DNA of 64,000 nt from Pseudolabrys sp. FHR47 (GCF_005153485.1 NZ_CP039740.1:62001-126000), one strand, 5' to 3'; shown: positions 7,140-18,361, numbered from the stretch's first letter. Made by a program: numbers and translations. The notes: a model not told the origin generated them from the sequence alone.

Positions 7140-8894
7140 TTACAGTTCCCCGGTGAGTGCGCGGCGCTGCCGTTCGGAGGCATCCGAAAACCGCCGTAGC
7201 GCATGGGCCTCGGACAGCATACCGACCACCTGCGCGCGCTCGAGACTATCCACCACGGGCAAGGCTTCGGCCTCGAATTTCTCGAAGGCCTTGATCGCTT
7301 CCTGCGCCGTCATCTGCTGCAACAGCATTTCGCCCTTGTGGCGCAGCAAATCCTTGAGCGGCGTTACCGCTGGAACCTCGGATGAGTGCGCTTCGGCCAC
7401 CATCACCATGCCGGCATAGCGGCCGTCCTCATCAACGGCGAGCACCTGATTGGTCGAGCCGAGCGGAAAGGTCTCACGAAATACCGGCAGCGGCGTCTCG
7501 GTCGAAGTGGTCCGCACGTCGGCGCGCATCATCTGCGCCACCGTGAGATCGCGAATCCAGCCAACATCGGCGCCGCCGCGGATGGTCTCGCCGCGCAGAT
7601 GGAAGCGCCAGGTGGCGAAAGAGTAGCCGAACAGTTCGCGCGTCACCTGCATCGACACGATGACGGCGATCAGCACGGTGCCGGTCAGCCAGAGGTCGCC
7701 GGTGGTTTCCAGCGCGATGAAGCACATGGTCAGCGGTCCGCCGATCACGGAGGCCGCGAGCGCGCTCATGCCGATGATCGCGTAGGCGTCGGGATTGAGC
7801 GCGAGCGACGGCCACATCGTGTTCAACGCGGTGGCAAAAAGCTGGCCGCCGAGCGCGCCCATCAGCAACGACGCGAAGAACAGTCCGCCGCGAAAGCCGC
7901 TGCCGAGCGACACAATGGCGGCGATGGCCTTGAGCAACAACAGCAGCAGCAGCGTCTCGACCGGCAGCTTGAACAAAGTGGTCAGATGGAGCGCGCCATG
8001 GCCCGACGACATGATGCGCGGCGTGATCATGGCCAGCAGGCCGACAACGGCGCCGCCGAGCATCGGGCGGAGCCAGGGCCGTACACCGACCCGGCCGAGC
8101 AGCAGTTCGCAGGCGGCAACGCCGCGCATCAACCCAATGCCGAAAAAGGCCGCGAGCAGGCCGAAACCGCCGGCGATCGCGAGATCCCGGAATCCTATCG
8201 TCGCCATCTGGCCGGCCTCGATCCCGAGGTGGTCCGGGGTGAAGGCCGCGGCCGTGAAATATCCGAACAACGCCGCGATCCCGACCGGCGCCAGACTGCC
8301 GACGGCATAGCTGCCGATGATCAGCTCGAAGGCATAGAAGGCGCCGGCCAGCGGCGCGCCAAAGGCGCCGGCAATGGCGCCGGCCGCCCCGCAGCCCACC
8401 AGCAGGCGCATGTCGCTGCGGCGGAGGCGGAAGGCCTCGCCAATTTTCGAGGCAAGACCGCTGGACAGCTGCGTGTAGCCAGCCTCGAGCCCGACCGAAG
8501 CGCCGACCCCGCTCGACCAGATGGTCTGCGCCGCCACGATCAGGCTGCCGCGCATCGACATACGGCCACCATGCAAGGCATTGGCCTCGATGGGATCGAC
8601 CTCGGTGCCGCGCCAGCGCGAAATCGTGCGGGTGGCGAGACCAAGCACCAAGCCGCCAAGGCACGGCACCAGGAAGGCATAAACCGGATCGATCGAGCCG
8701 CGCGCCGACAACCGCTCGCCCGCCTCCAGGCCGAAAAAATGGAGGTGCATGAAGCTTACAACCGCGCCCATGCCGGCGACCACCAGCCCCGCCAGCCCTC
8801 CGGCAAGCGCGGCCAGCAGGATGATGCTGGACTCGCGGGCACGGATAAAGGCGCGAAGACGATGGGGAACTTCAAAGCCGCTGAAGGCGCTCAT
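7140..8894 (-). CDS. ClC-family chloride channel/antiporter with C-terminal CBS domains
   Basis: A 584-residue inner-membrane protein with about ten or more hydrophobic helices, followed by a CBS pair from about residue 450 on. ClC proteins move chloride or other anions, as channels or H+-coupled exchangers. The gating-glutamate region reads ASVGLEAGYTQ, keeping the Glu of the usual G-x-E-x-P motif. GAPLAGAFYAFE and GSGFRGGLFFASLL are other family landmarks. The region that normally holds the GSGIP filter reads TEVDPIEANAL, so the filter serine is not evident. Start ATG 8894 (MSAFSGFEV) is chosen; 21 upstream codons are open but unlike the family. The gene sits between recF and gyrB on the opposite strand. 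Confidence 0.88.
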   Translation of the reverse strand: MSAFSGFEVPHRLRAFIRARESSIILLAALAGGLAGLVVAGMGAVVSFMHLHFFGLEAGERLSARGSIDPVYAFLVPCLGGLVLGLATRTISRWRGTEVDPIEANALHGGRMSMRGSLIVAAQTIWSSGVGASVGLEAGYTQLSSGLASKIGEAFRLRRSDMRLLVGCGAAGAIAGAFGAPLAGAFYAFELIIGSYAVGSLAPVGIAALFGYFTAAAFTPDHLGIEAGQMATIGFRDLAIAGGFGLLAAFFGIGLMRGVAACELLLGRVGVRPWLRPMLGGAVVGLLAMITPRIMSSGHGALHLTTLFKLPVETLLLLLLLKAIAAIVSLGSGFRGGLFFASLLMGALGGQLFATALNTMWPSLALNPDAYAIIGMSALAASVIGGPLTMCFIALETTGDLWLTGTVLIAVIVSMQVTRELFGYSFATWRFHLRGETIRGGADVGWIRDLTVAQMMRADVRTTSTETPLPVFRETFPLGSTNQVLAVDEDGRYAGMVMVAEAHSSEVPAVTPLKDLLRHKGEMLLQQMTAQEAIKAFEKFEAEALPVVDSLERAQVVGMLSEAHALRRFSDASERQRRALTGEL

Positions 8895-11704
<2,810 letters not shown>

Positions 11705-11727
11705 TCTTTCAGCTTCGATGAAACAGA

Positions 11728-11758
11728 CCCGGAGCGGGACTGCCGCTCCGGGCTTTTT
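11728..11758 (+). terminator. Rho-independent terminator after gyrB
   Basis: CCCGGAGCGG and CCGCTCCGGG form a perfect 10-bp stem around GACTG, followed by CTTTTT. It lies 24 bases after the gyrB stop and before the convergent gene at 11780. Confidence 0.9.
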
Positions 11759-11779
11759 CGTTTGCAGGCGGCCGTCGCT

Positions 11780-12268
11780 TCAGTAGCAGACGCGCGAACT
11801 CGCCCAGACCCAGCCGCCATAACCGTCGGAGACCCGGACGCGGCGCACGGTACAGCTATCGCCATAGCTGACGCGATAAGGCCGGTAGCCATCGTAATAC
11901 CCGCCATCATAGCGATACGGACGGCCGTCGTGGTAAGGCCGGCGATAAGGTTCGCTGTACACCGCGGGACGATAATAGGGCTCGCTGTAGCCTACCGTGC
12001 GATAGGGCGATCCGTGATAGTATGCGCCATGATGATGGCGCGGCGCGTAATAGCCGTGGCGATAGCCGTCATCGACGCGCACATAGCGAACAGTGCGAAC
12101 GGTTCTGACGACCTTGCGATAGCAGCAGCTCGACGAATACGAGACGGCGCCGGCGCGATAGCCGTAGCCGCCGTGGTAATATTCGCCGGCCTGGGTTGCG
12201 CTCGGCGCGAAGGCCCAGACGAAAACAAAGGCGCCCAGACCGAGAAGCATCGTGGCAGTTCGACGCAT
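11780..12268 (-). CDS. Secreted Tyr/Arg/His/Gly-rich protein of unknown function
   Basis: A 162-residue protein with an N-terminal signal peptide (MRRTATMLLGLGAFVFVWAF, likely cleaved after SATQA), followed by low-complexity sequence very rich in Tyr, Arg, His, Gly and Pro. Repeated short blocks such as GYSEPYYRP, VYSEPYRRP and PYHDGRPY occur from about residue 85 to 130. A Cys pair occurs near residue 48 (SSSCCYR), with further Cys near the C-terminus. An AGGAG ribosome binding site precedes the start. Similar Tyr-rich envelope proteins are common in Hyphomicrobiales, but no function is assigned. It converges with gyrB. Confidence 0.7.
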   Translation of the reverse strand: MRRTATMLLGLGAFVFVWAFAPSATQAGEYYHGGYGYRAGAVSYSSSCCYRKVVRTVRTVRYVRVDDGYRHGYYAPRHHHGAYYHGSPYRTVGYSEPYYRPAVYSEPYRRPYHDGRPYRYDGGYYDGYRPYRVSYGDSCTVRRVRVSDGYGGWVWASSRVCY

Positions 12269-12416
12269 GACCCTACTCCTGACAAAGAACCGGCCGGGAC
12301 AGGCCGATCGTTAGCATTTTAAACAATGTTAACACTTGTGGCGATGCCCCATTGCAGCTCCGCAAGTCTTTGATTTTATTGAATAGTAGTAGAGTCGTGC
12401 CGCTGCGGACGAGCCG

Positions 12417-12593
12417 TCACGAGGTCAATTTGGCGCCGATCGCCAGCCCGATTGCGATGGCGCCGACGAACAGCACCAGGAAGATGCCGGCCAGCCATTT
12501 GGCGATGGTCGCCGAGGCTTCTTCGACACCGGTGAAGCCGAACAGGCCGGCGACAATGGCGATGATCAGGAAGATGAAAGCCCACTTCAGCAT
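12417..12593 (-). CDS. DUF1328-type small membrane protein (58 aa)
   Basis: Reads [20 protein letters not shown] from the start, then a short polar loop and a second hydrophobic helix ([19 protein letters not shown]). This two-helix plan is typical of the DUF1328/YtjA family of small inner-membrane proteins. Function is unknown; relatives are often stress-induced. The overlapping 78-codon frame on the same strand is Arg/His-rich noise and is rejected. The gene is free-standing, between the Tyr-rich protein and the glutamine-synthetase-like gene. Confidence 0.85.
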   Translation of the reverse strand: MLKWAFIFLIIAIVAGLFGFTGVEEASATIAKWLAGIFLVLFVGAIAIGLAIGAKLTS

Positions 12594-12687
12594 GGCGCGC
12601 CTCGTTATTCACGGCTGCCGATAGAACGACGGCAGGCCGTTCGAGTTCCCTCGCGTCACACTATGCCGCGAAGCGGCACCGGTGAAT

Positions 12688-14175
12688 TCAGAACAGATCG
12701 AGGTATTCGCGCTGCTCCCAGGGCGTGACCCGCAGCGGATCGTCGGCGTGGGCCGGCTCTTCCTTCTCGAACCGCTCCCGCTCCGCATCCTTGATGTGGG
12801 CGTAATAATCGACGAAGCCCGCGCCGAAGCTGTTGCGGAAGACATCATCGGCCCGCAATGCGGTCACGGCCTCACCCAAAGATTTCGGGAGCAATGCCGC
12901 CGCCGTCTCATAGGGCGTGTCGGCCGACACGCCGGGATCGATCCGGTTCGCAATGCCGTCGAGACCGGCGCGGATTTGCGACGCCATATAGAGATAGGGA
13001 TTGGCCGCCGGTTCGCCGACGCGGTTTTCCAGATGCGTCGACGACGCGCCGGCTTCGCCCAGCAGCCGCATCATCACGCCGCGATTGTCGCGCGCCCAGA
13101 TGGCGCGATCCGGCGCCAACGAATAAGGCCGGTAGCGCTTGTAGCCGTTGACCGTCGGCGTGGTGAAAGCCGCGGCCGCGCGCGCATGCGCCAGCAGCCC
13201 GCCGAGATAATACTGCCCGAGGCTGGACAGTCCGTCCGGATCGACAAAGGCGTTGCGCTTCGACTTTCGCTCGATCAGCGACTGATGCAGATGCCAACCA
13301 CTCGACATCATGTTGGGCAGGCCGGGCCGGCACATGAAACTGGCAAGATAGCCGTGCCTGCGCGCGATCTGCTTCACGGCTGCGCGGAACAGGATCATGG
13401 TGTCGGCGGCTTCGAGGCTTGTCTGCGGGCGGAAGGTGAATTCGATCTGGCTCGGACCCAGCTCCAGTTCGACCGACCGCAACGGCAGGTCCAGCTTCTC
13501 GATGCCATGACGAAGAACCTCGACCGCCGGATCGACCATGTCGAAGCGCGACTCGGTGAGATACTGATAGCCCTGCGTCAGCAGGCTGACCTTCGGCGCC
13601 TGCGGCGGCCAGGTCGCGGCCTCCGGCGTCAGCATGGCGTCATCGAGCTTGAACAGGTGAAACTCGACCTCAAGTCCGGCGAGAAAGTCGTAGCCCGCCT
13701 TGGCGAGATCGGCCAAGGCATCGCGATAGATCGCACGCGTCGAGAACGGCACCGGCGCGCCATTGCCGAAATAGATGTCGCAAAGCAACCAGCCGGTCTT
13801 GTTCGCCCACGGCAGAACACGGAACGTCGTCGGATCGGCGATCATAACGAAATCGGCGCCGCCCTGCATTTCCGCCATGCCGAAGCCGCCGCCCGCGGTG
13901 AACACCGGAAAAACGCTCTTATGCGAGGTGTCCTTGGCCAGCAGCGTCGTCGTCATGTTGACGCCGCTACGCATGGCGCTCACGGCTTCCGATGCAACGA
14001 GCGTCTTGCCACGCAGCACACCGTGCTGATCCGCGAATGAGAAGCGAATGACTTCGAGCTTGTTGGCCTTGATGGCGCGCTCGACCTCGGCCGCGGCCTT
14101 CTCCTGCGCGTCCGACCACAGGCCGTGACGCGAGACGAAGGAGGGAGAGGATTTGGCGGGCTTACGCGGCGGCAT
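12688..14175 (-). CDS. Glutamine-synthetase-family protein (GlnA-like / gamma-glutamyl-amine ligase type)
   Basis: A 495-residue member of the glutamine synthetase superfamily. Landmarks in order: GLEVEFHLF, ELGPSQIEFTF, SGWHLHQSL, GYKRYRPYSLAPDRAIWARD and HLENRVGEPAANPYLYMASQ, matching the metal, ATP and glutamate sites of the fold. The family ligates ammonia or an amine to glutamate with ATP. This sequence diverges from housekeeping GlnA and more resembles the group that glutamylates amines such as putrescine, ethanolamine or aniline. The next gene in the same direction, upstream, is a Rieske oxygenase, so the two may form a catabolic pair. The substrate cannot be read from the sequence. 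A repeat pair separates it from its neighbour. Confidence 0.85.
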   Translation of the reverse strand: MPPRKPAKSSPSFVSRHGLWSDAQEKAAAEVERAIKANKLEVIRFSFADQHGVLRGKTLVASEAVSAMRSGVNMTTTLLAKDTSHKSVFPVFTAGGGFGMAEMQGGADFVMIADPTTFRVLPWANKTGWLLCDIYFGNGAPVPFSTRAIYRDALADLAKAGYDFLAGLEVEFHLFKLDDAMLTPEAATWPPQAPKVSLLTQGYQYLTESRFDMVDPAVEVLRHGIEKLDLPLRSVELELGPSQIEFTFRPQTSLEAADTMILFRAAVKQIARRHGYLASFMCRPGLPNMMSSGWHLHQSLIERKSKRNAFVDPDGLSSLGQYYLGGLLAHARAAAAFTTPTVNGYKRYRPYSLAPDRAIWARDNRGVMMRLLGEAGASSTHLENRVGEPAANPYLYMASQIRAGLDGIANRIDPGVSADTPYETAAALLPKSLGEAVTALRADDVFRNSFGAGFVDYYAHIKDAERERFEKEEPAHADDPLRVTPWEQREYLDLF

Positions 14176-14184
14176 CTCGCTTTA

Positions 14185-14302
14185 CCTCCCCCTGCAAGGG
14201 GGAGGTCGATCCGCGAAGCGGATCGGGTGGGGGTCACGTTTCAATGAAGACGACCCCACCCCGCCGCGCTTCGCGCGGCGACCCTCCCCTTTCAGGGGAG
14301 GG
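14185..14302. repeat. Gene-less inverted repeat pair related to the DUF559 cassette arms
   Basis: Left arm 14185-14235 and right arm 14252-14302 are both 51 bp, inverted, with a 16-bp spacer. Each has the same plan as the DUF559 arms: GACCCC(C)ACCC, then a CCGC/GCGG palindrome, then a CCTCCCC/GGGGAGG palindrome. No gene lies inside. It reads as a short non-autonomous relative. It lies between the glutamine-synthetase-like gene and the Rieske oxygenase gene and may affect their co-transcription. Confidence 0.75.
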
Positions 14303-14322
14303 ATAAGAAAGAACGTGCGCAC

Positions 14323-15636
14323 TTATGCCCCCGCCTTCCAGCTCATCGCCTCGCGCCGCTCGGCTTCGGAGCGCTGGTAATATGCCCTCCAGTCATGAAC
14401 GGGGCCGATGCCGTCGATCGCCAGCGGACCGGTGATACTGGCCGCTTCCTTGTCGTCGACGACAAGGATCGGCTTCTCGCCCTTGCCGGATTTCTCCAGC
14501 GATTGCCGCAACAGCTTGCGATAGGCGATGATTGCCTTGTCCGAGGTGCCGAGATGTTCCTGCGTGCGGTCCTGGATCGTGCCCATGGATTCGCAAGCCC
14601 ACTGGTCATGCACGTTGATGTCGGCGCCCATGCCGGTATAGGTCTCGCTCTCCTGCTCGTGCGGATCAAAGCCGTAATCGTTGCTCTTGTTGCGGTTCGG
14701 GATGTAGTCCGGCAACTGATAGAGTTCGAGGCGCTGATTGCGCATCGTGTCCTTGTCGACCGCCTTTCCGAACGACGTGAAGATCGCGTACCAATAGTGC
14801 TTGGTATCGTCGATCGGCACATGCCACTGCGAGATCGTCATCTCGCGGCTCATCGGAATCATGAAGGCGTTGGGGAAGACGAGATTGGTGACGCGCACAT
14901 GGGTCGATGCGTCGCTGATCTGCCGCAGCGTCACGATGCGGAAGCCGTAATCGGTCTCGTCGACCTCGATGCGCGGCCGCGTCACCTCGCGCATGATCTG
15001 GGTCATCGGCATGTCCGCGTCCTTGGTGTTGTCGCGGAACATCTTGCCGTAACCCTTGGTCGGGTCCTCGTCGTGGAAAAAGCGATGCAGGAACGAGGTG
15101 TGCACGGGGTCGATGCCGACCTCGAGCGACTGCAGCCAATTGCAGTCGATCATGCCCTTGAACGCGAAGGTGTGGCTGTCGGGCGCGACGAAGCAGTCGA
15201 AATGCGGAAACGCGGGCGCCTCGCCACCGCCGAGATAGGCGAACAGGATGCCGCTCTTCTCGACGACCGGATAGGCCTTCTGTTTGATGTTGGCGCAGAG
15301 ATTGCTGTTGTCGGGCTCGGCCGGCGTCTCGAGACACTTGCCGTTCACATCGAACAGCCAGCCGTGGAAGGCACAGCGCAGGCCGCCGTTTTCCAGGCGA
15401 CCGAAGGCGAGATCGGTGCCGCGGTGCGGACAGTGGCGGCCGACGAGGCCGTAGCGGCCCTTGTCGTCCTTGAAGATCACGAGGTCTTCGCCGAACAACC
15501 GCACCGGCTTGATCGGCCGGTTGCCCTTGAGCTCGTCCACCAGCGCCGCCGGCTGCCAATATTGCCGCATCAGCCGCCCGGCCGGCGTGCCCGGCCCGGT
15601 GCGGGTGATGAGATCGTTCTGTTCGGCGCTCAGCAT
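14323..15636 (-). CDS. Rieske non-heme iron oxygenase, alpha subunit (phthalate-dioxygenase-like)
   Basis: A 437-residue ring-hydroxylating or demethylating oxygenase. The Rieske [2Fe-2S] ligands are Cys and His in RHCPHRG and in LRCAFHGW. The mononuclear iron site is DPVHTSFLH with the upstream bridging Asp/Glu region (LEVGID). The C-terminal half resembles phthalate 4,5-dioxygenase and vanillate O-demethylase types, which work as homo-oligomers with a separate reductase. No reductase gene is in the window. ATG 15636 (MLSAEQNDL) is chosen because GAGGGGAAG lies just upstream; 18 more codons are open. The likely partner is the glutamine-synthetase-like gene downstream. Confidence 0.9.
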   Translation of the reverse strand: MLSAEQNDLITRTGPGTPAGRLMRQYWQPAALVDELKGNRPIKPVRLFGEDLVIFKDDKGRYGLVGRHCPHRGTDLAFGRLENGGLRCAFHGWLFDVNGKCLETPAEPDNSNLCANIKQKAYPVVEKSGILFAYLGGGEAPAFPHFDCFVAPDSHTFAFKGMIDCNWLQSLEVGIDPVHTSFLHRFFHDEDPTKGYGKMFRDNTKDADMPMTQIMREVTRPRIEVDETDYGFRIVTLRQISDASTHVRVTNLVFPNAFMIPMSREMTISQWHVPIDDTKHYWYAIFTSFGKAVDKDTMRNQRLELYQLPDYIPNRNKSNDYGFDPHEQESETYTGMGADINVHDQWACESMGTIQDRTQEHLGTSDKAIIAYRKLLRQSLEKSGKGEKPILVVDDKEAASITGPLAIDGIGPVHDWRAYYQRSEAERREAMSWKAGA

Positions 15637-15761
15637 GGTGGCTTCCCCTCGTGTCTTTTGCGTCGTCTGCAGACCGGCTGCTGTTTTCACGGGCGGTCGG
15701 CAGTTTTGCTTTGGACTTATTCGATCACAGACCGGGAGGATGAAAAAGACGTCGATGCACG

Positions 15762-15791
15762 AAAAAAGCCGGCGCTTAGGCCGGCTTTTTC
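15762..15791 (-). terminator. Bidirectional terminator hairpin after the gene at 15814-16182
   Basis: AAAAAGCCGGC and a matching GCCGGCTTTTT arm form a perfect stem around about five bases. It has T runs on both strands and lies 22 bases beyond the stop of the minus-strand gene. Confidence 0.85.
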
Positions 15792-15813
15792 GATATCGGA
15801 AATATGTTTCGCG

Positions 15814-16182
15814 TCAGCCGGCGTGACGTGCGGCCATGCCGTGGTCGAGGCGGCGGCGCCAGGCACTCTGGCGCAAGCTTTTGAGGCTCCGCGCGGCGGT
15901 CTTGGCCTCGGCGCGGCTGGCCGTGGCATAGGTGCGATATTCGAGATCGTTGACGCGCGACACCAACGGCTGCTTGCCAAACAGGCGGGCGAAGGCGCTC
16001 ACGCCACCGTTGACCTTGAGCTCGGAGATCGCATTGGCGACATTGTTCGCCGAACCGAAAGCGACGACGCGGCCAGTCATCGTGTGCCGCACTTCATAGA
16101 CGCCAGGCCCTATCGGTGCTTCGACAACACCACCCGCCTGCGCGTCGGGAAACCGCTTCCACGCACTCCAACTCTGTACCAT
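15814..16182 (-). CDS. Hypothetical protein with a GIY-YIG-like N-terminal pattern (122 aa)
   Basis: A 122-residue protein. The stretch GPGVYEVRH followed by GRVVAFGSANNVANAISEL resembles the opening strand pair of GIY-YIG nuclease folds (GVY-10-x-(Y/F)-(V/I)-G), but the second motif reads VAFGSA and later catalytic residues are not clear. The C-terminal third is rich in Arg and Ala (YATASRAEAKTAARSLKSLR). The resemblance is weak and the protein is best treated as unknown. A near-perfect Crp-type box lies upstream at 16316-16331, and a strong terminator follows the gene. Confidence 0.6.
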   Translation of the reverse strand: MVQSWSAWKRFPDAQAGGVVEAPIGPGVYEVRHTMTGRVVAFGSANNVANAISELKVNGGVSAFARLFGKQPLVSRVNDLEYRTYATASRAEAKTAARSLKSLRQSAWRRRLDHGMAARHAG

Positions 16183-16315
16183 GACCGTAAGCCCTTACCC
16201 GGCAGAAACCCGTGTTAGAACACACGACGTAAGCATTGGTTGCGCGCCGTCAACTCGGACGTGTTGATAAATATCAGCTATGCGCCCTTCTTAAGCGAAT
16301 CCCCTCTCACATCCA

Positions 16316-16331
16316 CGTGACAGGGATCACA
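16316..16331. promoter_or_regulatory. Crp-like palindrome CGTGA-N6-TCACA
   Basis: CGTGACAGGGATCACA differs from the TGTGA-N6-TCACA consensus at one base. It lies 134 bases upstream of the minus-strand gene starting at 16182. Unlike the two boxes at 48.4-48.9 kb, it has no TAGNTT hexamer at 21 nt, so it is less certain. Confidence 0.4.
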
Positions 16332-16407
16332 GAAGTGCGCTTTTGCCGGACAGGGGGGCCGCATATTCGGGCATGCCCGGAAATTGACCAGGGCCGACGT
16401 CGTCCCC

Positions 16408-17271
16408 CTAATGGCCCGGCATTACTAAAATTTTCGGCTTCGCTGGTAATGTTGTCTTGGAAATCACGGTCGATGGTATTTCCAGAACTTCGACCTCCCA
16501 TTCCTGCCGCATGCGCGTGAGGAAACGGTCGAGCGAGTAGCCGCTGAAGTAGTGCATCGGGATCAGGAGCGGCGCCTTCAACGCGTGCAGCACCTCGATC
16601 ATGCCGTCGAGATCAAGCGTGTAACTGCCATCGACCGGCACCATCACCACATCAACGCGGCCCATCTCGTCAAGCTGCGCCTGCGTCAGTGTGTGATGCA
16701 GATGGCCCAGATGCGCGATACAAAGATTGGCAATCTCGAAAATGAAAATCGAATTGCCATGACGTTCGGTCTCGCCGCCGCCCCAGGTGCGGATATTGGT
16801 CGGCACATTGCGCACGCGCACATCCTTGAAGGTCATGTCGATACGCGCCGGCCGCTCGTTGCCAGCCCAGCCGCGCAACACATGGGGAATGCCCGGGTCG
16901 GGGCGGTCGGTGTAATGGGTCGAATGCGCGTGATTCATCGTGACGATGTCCGGCAGCACATTCGGCCGAACGTAGTCGTTGTAGTCGGTCGCGATGCGGA
17001 CGAGCTGCGGGCTTTCGATCAGAAACGTCGAGTGGCCGACAAAGGTGATGCGGACCTGATCGGCGGCGAGCGTCGCGAGCTTCAACGCAGCAGGGTCGAA
17101 CGAAGCGCGCTGAAACAACGGCGAACGAGATGCCACCAGCCCCGGGCAGTTCTCGCGCATTTCCGGTTTGGCTGGCTGCGCCGGAGAGACGCCTTGCGCC
17201 GTCGCCTGAGCGCTCAAGCCGCCGGCAAGCCCCGCCGCCAGCAGTGCAATCCTCAGAGTCGTGCTTCCCAT
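16408..17271 (-). CDS. Exported metallo-beta-lactamase-fold hydrolase
   Basis: A 287-residue protein with a signal peptide (MGSTTLRIALLAAGLAGGLS, cleavage near ATAQ). The metallo-beta-lactamase core is visible: FVGHSTFLIES strand, a His-rich metal motif NHAHSTHYTD, HLGHLHHTL, and the late IPMHYFSGYS with a metal His. This pattern is close to the UlaG-like subgroup. The substrate is unknown; the protein should act in the periplasm. Start ATG 17271 is preferred because it gives a proper signal peptide; 14 more codons are open to ATG 17313. Flanking genes give no pathway hint. Confidence 0.8.
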   Translation of the reverse strand: MGSTTLRIALLAAGLAGGLSAQATAQGVSPAQPAKPEMRENCPGLVASRSPLFQRASFDPAALKLATLAADQVRITFVGHSTFLIESPQLVRIATDYNDYVRPNVLPDIVTMNHAHSTHYTDRPDPGIPHVLRGWAGNERPARIDMTFKDVRVRNVPTNIRTWGGGETERHGNSIFIFEIANLCIAHLGHLHHTLTQAQLDEMGRVDVVMVPVDGSYTLDLDGMIEVLHALKAPLLIPMHYFSGYSLDRFLTRMRQEWEVEVLEIPSTVISKTTLPAKPKILVMPGH

Positions 17272-17395
17272 GTCAAACGGTCCGCGCTGATCCGGCGGCG
17301 TCAAATCTGACATGGTTCGGATGCGGCCGCCACCGGCCTCACGGCAATATGAAGCGGCGCTTGATCGCGTGATTTGGCCGCTTGACGCGGCGCTC

Positions 17396-18361
17396 TTAGA
17401 AGGCGCGACGGTCCTGCATCGACACGATGATGCCCTTGGGCGTGGTCACCACCCAGCGGCCATCGAGACGGCGGATCGATTCGACGGGCCCGAGACCAGG
17501 CAACGGCGCACCGGGGACGACCTGATAGACGTCGCCGGAACGGCCCTGCACGTAGACATAGCCATTGTGGGCACCACGCACCGACCAGTCGCGCACGATG
17601 GGCGGGCGCGATGTCTGGGGCTGTGCCATCGCCATACGGGGCGCCGGCTTCGGCGTCGGCACGTCGGCATAGGCCGGCGTGGCAGGCATTGTCTGCGGCG
17701 GCGAGATCGAGCCGGTGACCTCGGCCTGCTCTTTCTTGAAACGCTCAGCGATGCGCTCGTTGATCCTGTCGCTGATCCTCTTTTCAAGGCTCGCGGTTTG
17801 CGTCTGCGATGACTTGCTCGAAGCCTCAAGATTGGCTTTGAGCGCGGTCAGCTCCTTGGCCATCTTGGCCATGGACTGCTGCATCGCCTTCTTTTCTTCC
17901 TGGGCGGCGACATCGACCTTCGGCGCGTCCTTGAAGCCGCCCATGACGTAAGTGCCGGCGATGGCGCCAAAGCCTGCAGCGAGAGTAACAGCGGCAGCGA
18001 GCCGCATGGCGCGCCAGTGGCGCGGCTTGAGCGTTGCACGGCGGCGCGGCTCCTCAATCTCCAGCGGCTCGAACGGCGGCTCGTTGTCGAACTTGCGCGG
18101 CACCAGAACCAGCGCCTGAAGCGTTTCGCTCCGCGCGGCCTCGATCTCGGGCTCTGCCTTCGGTTCGATCTTCTCTTCCTCGATAGCAACCGGCTCGCTG
18201 ACGGCCGGAGAGATCGACGGCGATTCGACCTCGGGCAAATCGCCTGGTGCCTTGGCGGTGGTCTCGGCCGTTGGCTCAGCGCTGGCGGCAGGCGGCAACA
18301 GGCCGCGATCATCACCCTTCTGCTCGAAACCTTTGCGTTCGGACTCGTTGCTGTCGGCCAT
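17396..18361 (-). CDS. Single-span membrane protein with coiled coil, unknown function
   Basis: A 321-residue protein. Residues 1-115 are acidic and Pro/Glu-rich. One transmembrane helix is at about 118-140 (LAAAVTLAAGFGAIAGTYVM), followed by a Lys/Glu/Ala coiled coil at about 150-215 and a Pro-rich linker. A C-terminal beta-rich domain (WSVRGAHNGYVYVQGRSGDV, then RRLDGRWVVTTPKGIIVS) would be periplasmic. The plan resembles cell-envelope proteins common in Bradyrhizobiaceae. No enzyme motif is seen. The gene is followed by the exported metallo-beta-lactamase-fold gene on the same strand, 124 bases apart. Confidence 0.7.
   Translation of the reverse strand: MADSNESERKGFEQKGDDRGLLPPAASAEPTAETTAKAPGDLPEVESPSISPAVSEPVAIEEEKIEPKAEPEIEAARSETLQALVLVPRKFDNEPPFEPLEIEEPRRRATLKPRHWRAMRLAAAVTLAAGFGAIAGTYVMGGFKDAPKVDVAAQEEKKAMQQSMAKMAKELTALKANLEASSKSSQTQTASLEKRISDRINERIAERFKKEQAEVTGSISPPQTMPATPAYADVPTPKPAPRMAMAQPQTSRPPIVRDWSVRGAHNGYVYVQGRSGDVYQVVPGAPLPGLGPVESIRRLDGRWVVTTPKGIIVSMQDRRAF

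Noticed and set aside
12376..12612. 78-codon minus-strand frame overlapping the DUF1328 gene
   Set aside because: Arg/His-rich sequence in a different frame of the same strand; the 58-residue frame has the true family pattern.
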